Shown: one piece after another, positions 25,985 to 34,305 of the stretch | How positions within the stretch are numbered: the first letter of the stretch is position 1 | Layout: each line of letters starts with the position of its first letter | Source of the DNA: Deinococcus detaillensis | GTDB taxonomy: Bacteria > Deinococcota > Deinococci > Deinococcales > Deinococcaceae | DNA length: 64,000 nucleotides | Reading direction: 5' to 3' | Assembly (NCBI RefSeq): GCF_007280555.1 | Contig: NZ_VKDB01000009.1 | Location: 42,476 to 106,475, forward strand | Position numbers and translations under genes: made by a program | Notes under the pieces: model-generated | Told to the model about the DNA's origin: nothing | Databases searched by the model: none | Seen by the model: the letters and a program-made list of their open reading frames with translations, nothing else

Positions 25985-26806
25985 ATGACCGAGCGAGAGC
26001 AGAAACAAGACGGGGATCAGATTTCAGCAGGCCGATTGCAAGATCAGCCGTCCACTGGGCAGCATTCAAACTGCCAAGACGCTAAGGGCTGGAGGCTGGC
26101 AGGCTCCTTGCTGGCGATTTCAGCGCTGGGGCTGACAGGCTTCAGCTGCCTATTCCCGCTGGCAGCGGCCCAAGAGAACAGGCCTGTCACCGAAGTCCGA
26201 GTCAGTGCCGTTCGCTCTTTGTCGCCTCCACCATTCCAGAAACCGCCGAGTATCACTCCGCTCAAGCAAACTCCAGCCGCCAGCTTGCAACAAGGCTTGC
26301 GGCGTGCTTTGGATGGCCTTCAAAGCACGCCGCAGAGCCAACAGCAACGAATCACAACAATCAAAGCTGCCTGTCAGGCCGCTCAGGTTGGAGCGTTCGC
26401 GTTGGGTGGAAGTTATAAAGAGGTCTTGCAGCATTTAGGAGCTGTGCTCCAGGAACTTCAATTCGGGCAGAGAAAAGCTCTGGTAGACGAGCAGCTCAGC
26501 ACCGCCCTGAAAGCACTGGGCAGCGTCCCGGTCGGCTACGCCAAAGCTCCCACTTCGCTGATCGCCTACCGTGGCGCGGCAGTGATCAACGCTCAAGGTG
26601 TCCGGATCAGCACGCTTGAACGGATTGACAAGATGACCGGCGAAGCCCCGATCACCCTGACCTTGACTGCCCGCTCAGGGGTTCACGCCACCGCCAAGCA
26701 GCAGACACACCTTCTGGCGCGAGACCTGATCTTCGGGCCGCGCAGCACTTACGGTGAAACGCTGGTGTTGACGCCGGTATCAAGCACCATACCTAATCGG
26801 AAGTAG
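25985..26806 (+). CDS. exported protein of unknown function
   Basis: 273 residues from ATG 25985, chosen for the GGGAGG site upstream; an ATG at 25940 has none. A ~38-residue polar N-terminus precedes one hydrophobic segment (GWRLAGSLLAISALGLTGFSCLFPLAAAQ), a membrane anchor or late signal peptide. The remainder is a Gln/Ala-rich helical part (LQQGLRRALDGLQSTPQSQQQRITTIKAACQAAQ) and a C-terminal beta-rich part ending LVLTPVSS. No family recognised. It ends 36 bp before nuoA on the same strand, so it may belong to the nuo transcription unit and act at the membrane module. Confidence 0.6.
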   Translation: MTEREQKQDGDQISAGRLQDQPSTGQHSNCQDAKGWRLAGSLLAISALGLTGFSCLFPLAAAQENRPVTEVRVSAVRSLSPPPFQKPPSITPLKQTPAASLQQGLRRALDGLQSTPQSQQQRITTIKAACQAAQVGAFALGGSYKEVLQHLGAVLQELQFGQRKALVDEQLSTALKALGSVPVGYAKAPTSLIAYRGAAVINAQGVRISTLERIDKMTGEAPITLTLTARSGVHATAKQQTHLLARDLIFGPRSTYGETLVLTPVSSTIPNRK

Positions 26807-26842
26807 GGAAGGGGAAGATAACTTGACTGGGAAGGGGAACCT

Positions 26843-27160
26843 ATGCTGCTCAATCTTTACTCCGTTATCGCCCTGGCTGCTCTGTTCATCTTCGGGCTGG
26901 CGCTGCTCGCTGCTGCCGCCTGGCGTCCCAACGTCAAAAAGCTGAGCCAGCTGGGCGCTTGGAAGCAGTACCGTTTCGGCTTCCCCACTTACGCCCTGAT
27001 CTTCCTCGCTTTTGATATGGAAATGATCTTTATGTACCCTTGGGCTGTCGTGTTCCGGGGCATCGGGCTGGAAGCGTTTCTGGATATGCTGGTGTTCATC
27101 GCCATTTTGCTCTCTGGGCTCTTTTACGCTTGGCGAATGGGCGGGCTGGAATGGGAGTAG
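26843..27160 (+). CDS. nuoA: divergent NuoA-like subunit
   Basis: 105 residues, three transmembrane helices, including FGFPTYALIFLAFDMEMIFMYPWAVVF, the FxLFDxExxFxxPWAV signature of NuoA. The loop between helices 1 and 2, which in ordinary NuoA carries a conserved Glu-Cys-Gly near the quinone entry, here reads KLSQLGAWKQYRFG with no Cys. First gene of a seven-gene operon encoding only membrane-arm subunits. Ribosome site AAGGGG; a TTGACT lies just upstream but no matching -10 is obvious, so it may be read through from the preceding gene. It overlaps nuoH by 10 bp. Confidence 0.9.
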   Translation: MLLNLYSVIALAALFIFGLALLAAAAWRPNVKKLSQLGAWKQYRFGFPTYALIFLAFDMEMIFMYPWAVVFRGIGLEAFLDMLVFIAILLSGLFYAWRMGGLEWE

Positions 27161-28044
27161 TCGGCGGTGCATTCTTTACCCTGTTGGCCTTGGTTGTAGG
27201 CGTGGCATTCACCTTCTGGCTGGAACGGGCCTTGACTCTGGCGGTAGGGGCGGCGCAGTCTCTCAAGCTTAGCGAAGACGTTGTGCTCACACACGCCGAC
27301 CGCTGGATGTACCCGGCGGGGCCAATCTCGGCACTGTTCGGCGTGACGGTCGCGGCGGCGGTCTTGCCGTTTGGTCCAAGACTCATCGGCGCTGACTTGG
27401 GCATCGGGGCGTTCTACTTCATTGTGGTGGTGGATTTTGTGGTGCTGGGCGTGGCACTGAGCGGCTGGGGCGCGGGCACGAGAAATGCCGTGGAGAGTTT
27501 TTACCGCATCACCGCGCAGCTCGTCTCCTACGTAATACCCCTGGGACTCGCTTATGTCGGAGCGTTAATGATGGCCGCGTCCCTCTCAACGACACAGATC
27601 GTGGAGGCGCAGCGTGACGTGTGGTTCATCGTGCTTCAACCGCTGGGCTTCATCCTGTACCTCGTCACGGGATTGATGCAGGCCTACCGCGCTCCCTTTT
27701 ACGAGCCGCTCTCAGAACACCTCGGCGGCGGATTTTTGAACTTTGTTGGCGGCTGGAAAGCGCTGATGTGGCGCGCTGCGCTGGCTGGGCTGCTGTTCGT
27801 GATCTCAGCGATGGGCGCGGTGCTGTACCTGGGCGGGTGGCTCGGTCCCTGGCTGCCGCCGCCCGTCTGGATGCTGCTCAAAACCTTCGCGCTGATGACA
27901 TTGATGCTGTGGCTGGGGCGACGCTTCAAGCCGCTCAGCACCGCGCAGATGCTCTCACTCTCCTGGCGCATTCTGATTCCTGCCGGACTCCTCAACGTCC
28001 TGGTTGTCGGCGGTCTGATTCTCGCAGGGGTGGGGCCGCAATGA
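27151..28044 (+). CDS. nuoH: divergent NuoH-like subunit lacking docking motifs
   Basis: 297 residues from ATG 27151, overlapping nuoA. NuoH identity is shown by FTFWLERALTLA, LPFGPRLIGADLGIGAFYFIVVV, VEAQRDVWFIVLQPLGFILYLVTGLMQAYRAPF. The region after WLER that normally holds RMQxRxGPNRVGPxGLLQPxAD is shortened to AVGAAQSLKLSEDVVLTHADR. The SYE glutamate is Val in ITAQLVSYV, and the AETxRxPFDLPEAE loop reads MQAYRAPFYEPLSE. These segments form the quinone channel and contact NuoB/NuoD in complex I, so this subunit probably does not reduce quinone in the standard way. Confidence 0.88.
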   Translation: MGVVGGAFFTLLALVVGVAFTFWLERALTLAVGAAQSLKLSEDVVLTHADRWMYPAGPISALFGVTVAAAVLPFGPRLIGADLGIGAFYFIVVVDFVVLGVALSGWGAGTRNAVESFYRITAQLVSYVIPLGLAYVGALMMAASLSTTQIVEAQRDVWFIVLQPLGFILYLVTGLMQAYRAPFYEPLSEHLGGGFLNFVGGWKALMWRAALAGLLFVISAMGAVLYLGGWLGPWLPPPVWMLLKTFALMTLMLWLGRRFKPLSTAQMLSLSWRILIPAGLLNVLVVGGLILAGVGPQ

Positions 28045-29129
28045 TGTTAGGTGAAACAGCGCAGTGGGTCGCCTTCATTCTGTTCACGCTGCTGACGGTG
28101 CTGGGCGCACTCGGCATGTCCACCACCATGAGCATGTTCCGCAGCGGCATCTTCCTGATGGCCTCGTTCATCGGCGTGGCAGGCCTGTTTATCTTGCTCT
28201 CCGCTGATCTGCTCGGCCTGTTGCAAATCATGATGTACATCGGCGGGATGCTGGTGATGATCCTCTTCATGCTGCTGTTCTCAATGGACCCTGGCGGAGC
28301 AATGATGGCAGGCATGGACATGTCGCCGGTTGAGCGGCTATTCAGCCGGGGGCTGAAACCACAGGACAAGGGCGAGGAGCATTCAGGCCAGGACGACATG
28401 GCCGGAGAGGAAGACTCAGACGGGGAAAAGCCTCACGATCACGCCGCAATGCAACATTCCGGGATGAAGATAGACGGGGAACACGATCACCATGCCATGC
28501 ACAACAGTGACGACCAAGAAGGCCTGTCCGAACAAGCTCAACCGCAAAGTCACGGCGAGATGGCCGACATGGACATGGGCGACGAGGACGCGGCCCACAA
28601 GCCACACGACTACGCCGCCATAAATCACTCGGGCATGAACCACGGTGCCGCCGAGCAGCAGATGGGGGAGAACCATGCCATGACGCACGGCGATGCCGGG
28701 AACAGTCCGACGAGTGGAGAAAAGGACTGTGAGCACGGCCAGATGGATCATTCCAGCATGGATCACGGCGACATGGACATGGGCAACATGGATATGGACA
28801 TGAGCATGGTCACACCCGCCCGGCCCTGGGCAGCGGCAATCGGTATTGCCTTCAGCGCCGTGCTGGTGGGTTTGCTGCTGTGGCGTCCCACCTGGCCCGT
28901 CACGAGTGCCGCCTTCAGCACCGATTCGCCCCGAGAGATCGGCATGCTGCTGATGGGCAAATACATGATGGCTTTCGAGGGCGTAGGCCTGCTGATCTTG
29001 CTGGGCATCTTCGGAGCCGTGTTTTTGCAGCGCCCTGGTTCGCACCCCTCGGATCAGGGTCGTGAGGCTTACGTCACCGCCGACAAGAATCCAGTTTCAA
29101 TTGAGCTGGAGCCGGAGGACGAATCGTGA
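28041..29129 (+). CDS. nuoJ: NuoJ-like subunit with large His/Met-rich insert
   Basis: 362 residues from ATG 28041 (ATGA overlap with nuoH); ordinary NuoJ is about 170-200. The N-terminal helices are typical (LLQIMMYIGGMLVMILFMLLFSMD, the kinked TM3 region). Residues about 82-258 are an inserted hydrophilic segment with about 18 His, over 20 Met and many Asp/Glu, in motifs such as PHDHAAMQHSGM, NHSGMNHG, MDHSSMDHGDMDMGNM. The last two helices then follow (AAAIGIAFSAVLVGLLLW, KYMMAFEGVGLLILLGIFGAVF). Motifs of this kind bind Cu in PcoA/CopA-type proteins. By complex I topology the insert lies in an extramembrane loop; which side is not certain. Confidence 0.92.
   Translation: MMLGETAQWVAFILFTLLTVLGALGMSTTMSMFRSGIFLMASFIGVAGLFILLSADLLGLLQIMMYIGGMLVMILFMLLFSMDPGGAMMAGMDMSPVERLFSRGLKPQDKGEEHSGQDDMAGEEDSDGEKPHDHAAMQHSGMKIDGEHDHHAMHNSDDQEGLSEQAQPQSHGEMADMDMGDEDAAHKPHDYAAINHSGMNHGAAEQQMGENHAMTHGDAGNSPTSGEKDCEHGQMDHSSMDHGDMDMGNMDMDMSMVTPARPWAAAIGIAFSAVLVGLLLWRPTWPVTSAAFSTDSPREIGMLLMGKYMMAFEGVGLLILLGIFGAVFLQRPGSHPSDQGREAYVTADKNPVSIELEPEDES
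28284..28814 (+). other. His/Met/Asp-rich metal-binding insert in NuoJ
   Basis: DNA for residues about 82-258 of the NuoJ-like protein. Repeated units built around H-S-G-M, D-H-x-x-M and D-M-D-M. Low complexity compared with the flanking transmembrane codons, consistent with growth by slippage or repeat expansion. Only one Cys is present, so ligands would be thioether and imidazole. Confidence 0.85.
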
Positions 29130-29437
29130 CCATTCCCCTCAGTGCTTACCTGATCGTGGCGGCTCTCTTATTTGGCATCGGCATCTACACGGTGGTGGCG
29201 CAGCGCTCCGCCGTGATGGTGCTGATGGGCGTGGAAGTGCTGCTCAACGCCATAGGCCTCAATCTCATCGCCTTCTGGCGCTACGTGCATCCGCAGGACT
29301 ACTCCGGTCAGATCTTCACCATCCTGATCGTGACGGTGGGAGCGATTGAAATGGCGGTCGGCCTCGCCATCATGATGCTGCTCTACCGCAACCGCCAGAC
29401 GCAGCAAGTGGACGATTATCAGGAGTTGAAAGGATGA
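29126..29437 (+). CDS. nuoK: NuoK-like subunit
   Basis: 103 residues from a GTG start overlapping the nuoJ stop (GTGA). Three helices typical of NuoK; the two conserved membrane glutamates are present in MGVEVLLNAIGLNLIAF and VTVGAIEMAVGLAIMMLLYR. These glutamates are part of the proton path in complex I. Unlike NuoA and NuoH, this subunit looks conventional, so ion translocation capacity seems kept. Confidence 0.95.
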   Translation: MTIPLSAYLIVAALLFGIGIYTVVAQRSAVMVLMGVEVLLNAIGLNLIAFWRYVHPQDYSGQIFTILIVTVGAIEMAVGLAIMMLLYRNRQTQQVDDYQELKG

Positions 29438-31335
29438 CAGCCCTGCTACTGGCCGTGCCGCTCGCGCCGTTGGCCATTTCGCTGCTGATCGGTATATCGC
29501 AAAGCAAATATGCGGGCTGGCTGAACCTTGTGGGCGTCGTCCTGTCATTGCTGGCCCTGCTGCTGATCGGTGGGGCGAGTCCGGCGCTGTCAGGCCTCTG
29601 GTTTGAAAGCGGGGCATTTCGGATAACGGTGGGCCTCTCGCTGGACGGCCTCTCCAAGCTGCTGGCTTACCTGGTGGCGGGCGTCGGCCTGCTGGTCAGC
29701 GTCTACGCAGTGGGCTACATGCGGGGGGAAAAGGGGCAGCCTAGATTCTTCGCCACCTTTTCCTTCTTCATCGGCGCGATGCTCACCCTGGTGCTGTCCG
29801 ACTCCTTCGCACTGCTGTTCGCTGCCTGGGAGGGCGTGGGGCTGGCCTCGTACCTGCTGATCGGCTTCCACTACACCGAGGAAAAAGCGCACAAAGCGGC
29901 ATTCCGGGCTTTTCTGATGACGCGAGTGGGCGACGTGGGGCTGCTACTCGGCTGGCTGCTGGCGCTGAATCTGACCGGAACGAGCGACATCGCCACGTTT
30001 CTGACTCGGGTGAACACGCTTCCCGCCACGCTGCTGGCCGCCCTGTTCCTGATCGGGGCCATTGGCAAGAGTGCCCAACTCCCGCTGACCGCCTGGCTGC
30101 CCGACGCGATGGCTGGCCCCACACCAGTCTCAGCGCTGCTGCACTCGGCGACGATGGTGGCGGCGGGCGTGTACCTGCTGCTGAGGCTAGAACCGCTGTT
30201 TGCCGCTGCGCCCGCCGTCCTGCTGGCGGTGGCCATCGTGGGCGGCCTGACGGCGCTCTTCTCGGCCCTTGTCGCTACCGCCCAGACGGATCTCAAACGG
30301 GTGCTGGCGTGGTCAACAGTGTCGCAACTTGGAGAGATGTTTTTCGCTTATGGGCTGGGCGGGCCGTTTGCTGCCGCCTCCCATCTGGGGGTCCACGCGC
30401 TGTTCAAGTCGGCGCTGTTTCTGAGCGCGGGGGCCGTGCAGCATGCGGCGGACACGCTGGACATGCGGCGGCTGGGCGGCCTGTGGCGATTAATGCCGCT
30501 GAGCGCCCTTACCTTCACCCTGGCAGGCCTGACGCTGGCTGGAGTGCCCCCCTTCGGCGCGTTCTGGAGCGAGGAGGCCATTCTGGGCACGGCGGTTCAG
30601 GCCGGAACGTTCGTCGGCGCGTTTATGCTGCTGCTGATCTTTCTGGCGGGCGTCTACATCTCGCGGGCGGGCGTGGCGACCTTCTGGCCGAGGAGAGAGA
30701 ACGCGAAAGCGCATGAAGTCGGTGCGTTGATGGCCTGGCCCGGTCTGATTCTGGCCGTTGCCGCGCTGTTCGGCGGCGTTCTGGGTGAAGTGCTGCGCGG
30801 CCTGTTGCCCTTCACTCCGTCGCCGGAAGTGACGCTGGGCTGGCGGATTGCGGCCATCTCTGCGAGTGTTCTGGGCCTCGCCTGGGGCGGTGTGTGGGCC
30901 GTTCGTTTGAGTGCTACTCCCGCTCTCGGCGACTGGCCGCGTGTGCTGGGAACGGCGCTGGAAGGCCTGATGGTGGGCATGGCGCGGGGCACCTGGGCAC
31001 TCTCACTCGGGTTGCAGCGGCTGGAAGGGGGACTGAACGGCGCGGCACGATCTACCGCTCACGCGGCGCTGGGCAGCAGTCTCGGCGTTCAGCGGGCGGA
31101 GTCCAGCTTTGATACTTCCGGGCGGGTAGTCGCCGACTTTACACTGTCGGGCGCGAATCTGACTGCCCGCGCCGAGGAAGGCGGCTTCGCACAGGGAGCT
31201 GACAACCTGGCCCGAAGTCTGGGCAACCTGGGCACCCGGCTACGCGGTCTGGAAACCGGAAAGATTTACCTCTACACCCTGATTCTCTTCGGCTGGGTGC
31301 TGGTCATGGCCGTGGGGGCCGTGCTGTGGCACTGA
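29434..31335 (+). CDS. nuoL: NuoL-like antiporter subunit
   Basis: 633 residues. Antiporter-family core with LLFAAWEGVGLASYLLIGFHYTEEKAHKAAFRAFLMTRVGDVGLLLGW (key Glu of TM5), LPLTAWLPDAMAGPTPVSALLHSATMVAAGVYLL (TM7 lysine region and broken-helix motif) and QTDLKRVLAWSTVSQLGEMFFAYG. A long C-terminal extension with an amphipathic segment (about residues 510-600) and a final transmembrane helix matches the lateral piston helix of NuoL. Overlaps nuoK by four bases. Expected to pump H+ or Na+ as part of the membrane module. Confidence 0.95.
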   Translation: MTALLLAVPLAPLAISLLIGISQSKYAGWLNLVGVVLSLLALLLIGGASPALSGLWFESGAFRITVGLSLDGLSKLLAYLVAGVGLLVSVYAVGYMRGEKGQPRFFATFSFFIGAMLTLVLSDSFALLFAAWEGVGLASYLLIGFHYTEEKAHKAAFRAFLMTRVGDVGLLLGWLLALNLTGTSDIATFLTRVNTLPATLLAALFLIGAIGKSAQLPLTAWLPDAMAGPTPVSALLHSATMVAAGVYLLLRLEPLFAAAPAVLLAVAIVGGLTALFSALVATAQTDLKRVLAWSTVSQLGEMFFAYGLGGPFAAASHLGVHALFKSALFLSAGAVQHAADTLDMRRLGGLWRLMPLSALTFTLAGLTLAGVPPFGAFWSEEAILGTAVQAGTFVGAFMLLLIFLAGVYISRAGVATFWPRRENAKAHEVGALMAWPGLILAVAALFGGVLGEVLRGLLPFTPSPEVTLGWRIAAISASVLGLAWGGVWAVRLSATPALGDWPRVLGTALEGLMVGMARGTWALSLGLQRLEGGLNGAARSTAHAALGSSLGVQRAESSFDTSGRVVADFTLSGANLTARAEEGGFAQGADNLARSLGNLGTRLRGLETGKIYLYTLILFGWVLVMAVGAVLWH

Positions 31336-31372
31336 GCGGCCCGTTCAATTCGCACCTCATTGGAGAATTCTT

Positions 31373-32860
31373 GTGCTGAACCTCATTATCTTCCTGCCCC
31401 TGCTGACTGGGTTGCTGATTCTGGCCCTCCCCGCCTCGCGTCCCGCTTTGCTGCGCTGGGCGTCACTGGGCGGCGCTGGTTTGACACTGCTTGGCAGCTT
31501 GTGGCTGTGGTTCAGCTTTGATGGCAGGGCGGGCGGCATTCAGTCGCGCACGGTCACGAATTGGGTTCCCTCCATCGGCGCGAGTTACGACGTGGGCCTG
31601 AGCGGGCTGGGCCTCGCCATAATCGTTCTCACGGCCCTACTGCTGACCTTGGTCATGGTCTACGTCTTATCGGAACGGGAGCGAGTCAAGGAACACGCCT
31701 TCCTCTTTTTGCTGATGGGCACCGGCCTGATTGGTCTGTTCTCGGCTCAGGATTTGCTGCTGTTCTACCTGTTCTTTGAGGTCGCACTGGTGCCGATGTA
31801 TTTCATCGTGGGCATCTGGGGCGGCGAGGGCAGGCGGTATGCGGCCATGAAGTTTTTTCTCTACACGCGGGCGGGCAGCCTGGCGATGCTGCTGAGTTTT
31901 CTGGCGCTGTATCTCGGCACGCCGGGCACGGGCGGCGCGGCCCACAGCTTCTCCATCGCGGCAGTCGCGGCGGCGCAGCCTTACGCCGGGACCACTGCCG
32001 CCTTCTGGGTGATGCTGGGGTTGCTGCTGGGCTTCGGTGTCAAACTGCCCACCTTTCCACTCCACAACTGGCTGCCCGACGCGCACGTGGAAGCGCCCAC
32101 CGAGGGCAGCGTGATGCTGGCGGGCGCTCAACTCAAGATGGGCGCGTACGGGCTGCTGTTTATCCTGTTGCCGCTGATGCCGCAAACGGTGCAGCGCTAC
32201 GCCTGGTTGCTGGCCGCGCTGGGCATCATCTCGCTGGTGTACGGCGCACTGGCGGCCCTGGCGCAGCGCGATCTCAAGCGGCTGATCGCTTACACCTCCA
32301 TCAACCACATGGGTTACGTGATGTTAGCGGCGGGCATCTGGGGACTCACCAGTAATTTGGCAGTGCGCGAGCTGACCTTAAACGGTGCGGCCTTCCAGAT
32401 GGTCAGTCACGGCCTGCTGACTGGCGGGATGTTCTTTCTGGTGGGCATTCTGGGCCACCGCGCCGGAACGCGCAATATTGACGCGTTCGGCGGGCTGATG
32501 TCGCTGCCGCGCTTCGCCGGACTGCTGGGCCTGCTGGCCTTCGGTTCGCTGGGTCTGCCGGGGCTGTCGGGCTTTGTGGCCGAGTTTCAGGTGATCGGGG
32601 CCACGGTGGGCGTGAACATATGGCTGGCAGTGCTGACGGTTCTTGGGCTGCTTATTTCCACTGGCCTGTATCTGCGCGTTTTGGCAGGGGTGCTGATGGG
32701 TCAGAAACCCGCAGAATTGAATATTCAGGACTTGAACGGGCGTGAGTTGTGGGCGATTGTTCCGCTGGCGGTTCTCTCGCTGTTGCTGGGCATTTTACCT
32801 GCTGTGCTGCTGGAGCCACTGTCCAATGCCGTGCGCTCCCTCGCGGCACTGGGACGCTGA
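31373..32860 (+). CDS. nuoM: NuoM-like antiporter subunit
   Basis: 495 residues from GTG 31373. Contains FYLFFEVALVPMYFIVGIWGG (catalytic Glu), FPLHNWLPDAHVEAPTEGSVMLAGAQLKMGAYGLL and AQRDLKRLIAYTSINHMGYVMLAAG, all diagnostic of NuoM. The 37-bp gap after nuoL is the largest inside the operon. Ion-translocating residues appear complete. About 14 hydrophobic segments. Confidence 0.95.
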   Translation: MLNLIIFLPLLTGLLILALPASRPALLRWASLGGAGLTLLGSLWLWFSFDGRAGGIQSRTVTNWVPSIGASYDVGLSGLGLAIIVLTALLLTLVMVYVLSERERVKEHAFLFLLMGTGLIGLFSAQDLLLFYLFFEVALVPMYFIVGIWGGEGRRYAAMKFFLYTRAGSLAMLLSFLALYLGTPGTGGAAHSFSIAAVAAAQPYAGTTAAFWVMLGLLLGFGVKLPTFPLHNWLPDAHVEAPTEGSVMLAGAQLKMGAYGLLFILLPLMPQTVQRYAWLLAALGIISLVYGALAALAQRDLKRLIAYTSINHMGYVMLAAGIWGLTSNLAVRELTLNGAAFQMVSHGLLTGGMFFLVGILGHRAGTRNIDAFGGLMSLPRFAGLLGLLAFGSLGLPGLSGFVAEFQVIGATVGVNIWLAVLTVLGLLISTGLYLRVLAGVLMGQKPAELNIQDLNGRELWAIVPLAVLSLLLGILPAVLLEPLSNAVRSLAALGR

Positions 32861-32862
32861 AC

Positions 32863-34296
32863 ATGAACTGCCTTGATCTGTGGGCCATCGGGCCGGAACT
32901 GGCTCTGGCGCTGACCTGCCTGCTGCTCGTTCCGTTGGCCGGATTGGTGCGCGGCAAATGGCGGGCGCTGCCGTCCATCTTCGCGGGATTCGGCATGGTC
33001 GTGGCGCTGTTCCTGAACATTCAAACCCTCAACTTCCCCCAGCAAGCCGTCTTCTGCGGCACCTACGCGCTGGACGGCTTCGGCAGCGTCTTCAAGCTGC
33101 TGATCATCGGCTCGGCTTTACTGGCTCTGCTGCCCATCGCCGCTTACTTTCATGGACGCGACGCCGAACCGCACGCCCCCGTCGCGCTGATGTTTGCCGT
33201 GCTGGGCGGGGTGGCGCTGGCGGGCAGCTTAGATCTGGGATTGATCGTGCTGTTCCTCCAGATGCTCAGCACCGCCTCTTACCTGCTGGTCAGCGTGACG
33301 CGCGGCGGTAAGCGGGCCAACGAGGCCACGCTCAAATACTTCATCTACGGCGCGGTGGCGCTGGCAGTCATGGCCTACGGCCTGAGTTTTCTCTACGGCC
33401 TGACCGGAAGTCTGTCGCTGAGCAGCATCGGTGCGGCGCTGGGCGGAGCTGATCCGGTGTGGGTCTGGGTGGCGCTGACGCTCATTCTGGTGGGCTACGC
33501 TTTCGAGATCACCGCCGTGCCTTTTCACTTCTGGGCACCGGATGTCTACGCCGGAGCGAGTGCGCCGGTCACGGGTTTCATCTCGGTGCTGCCCAAGATC
33601 GCCGGATTCGCCGGACTGCTTCGGCTGCTATTGATCGCCTTTCCAAACGGGCTTTCGGGCTGGCCCATCCTGATCGCCGTCCTGGCCGCCCTGACTATGC
33701 TGCTGGGCAACCTGGCGGCGCTGCGCCAAACCCGGCTCAAGCGGCTGCTGGCTTACTCCAGCATCGCGCAGGCGGGCTACGTGCTGATGGCAGTGGCGGT
33801 GGCCGGAACAGTGCCAGGAGCACTGAGCGCAGCAGGCTACTATCTGGCGGCGTATGCCTTCATGAATCTGGCAGCATTTACGGTGGTGGCGCAGTTCGAA
33901 CGGAAAAGTGGGCAAGACCAGCTCACCAGTCTGCGTGGACTTTCAAAAACTGCCCCCGGTACGGCGGCGCTGCTGACGCTGGCGTTACTCTCGCTGGCTG
34001 GAATTCCCCCGCTGGCCGGGTTTCTGGGCAAGGTCTTGCTGCTGCAAATGGCCTTGTCGGGTGGGCTGACCTGGCTGGCGGTGTTCGCGGCGCTGAATAT
34101 GGTGCTGGGGCTGTACTACTACCTTCGGCCCGTCGTGGAGATGTATTTGCGCTCCCCCGAAGGTGAGACTGAGCTGCACCGTGAGCCGGGGTACGGCTGG
34201 GCGCTGGGCCTGACCACCTTCGGTACGCTGCTGCTGGGGATCTGGCCTGCACCCGCGCTGGCGTTACTGTCTGGGCTGGCGCGGATGCTGCATTGA
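32863..34296 (+). CDS. nuoN: NuoN-like antiporter subunit
   Basis: 477 residues from ATG 32863, two bases after the nuoM stop. NuoN features: ANEATLKYFIYGAVALAVMAYG (TM5 region), VPFHFWAPDVYAGASAPVTGFISVLPKIAGFAGLLRL and RLKRLLAYSSIAQAGYVLMAVAV. Last gene of the nuoAHJKLMN operon. Its stop is 10 bp from the convergent histidine kinase gene. Confidence 0.95.
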   Translation: MNCLDLWAIGPELALALTCLLLVPLAGLVRGKWRALPSIFAGFGMVVALFLNIQTLNFPQQAVFCGTYALDGFGSVFKLLIIGSALLALLPIAAYFHGRDAEPHAPVALMFAVLGGVALAGSLDLGLIVLFLQMLSTASYLLVSVTRGGKRANEATLKYFIYGAVALAVMAYGLSFLYGLTGSLSLSSIGAALGGADPVWVWVALTLILVGYAFEITAVPFHFWAPDVYAGASAPVTGFISVLPKIAGFAGLLRLLLIAFPNGLSGWPILIAVLAALTMLLGNLAALRQTRLKRLLAYSSIAQAGYVLMAVAVAGTVPGALSAAGYYLAAYAFMNLAAFTVVAQFERKSGQDQLTSLRGLSKTAPGTAALLTLALLSLAGIPPLAGFLGKVLLLQMALSGGLTWLAVFAALNMVLGLYYYLRPVVEMYLRSPEGETELHREPGYGWALGLTTFGTLLLGIWPAPALALLSGLARMLH

Positions 34297-34305
34297 ATGT
34301 CGGCT

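Noticed and set aside
27040..27150. Longer NuoH start
   Set aside because: Codons before ATG 27151 are an alternative frame of nuoA; homology to NuoH begins after 27151.
28284..28814. NuoJ insert as a separate gene or frameshift artefact
   Set aside because: The reading frame is continuous from the first helices through the insert to the last two helices, with no stop and with typical NuoJ helices on both sides.
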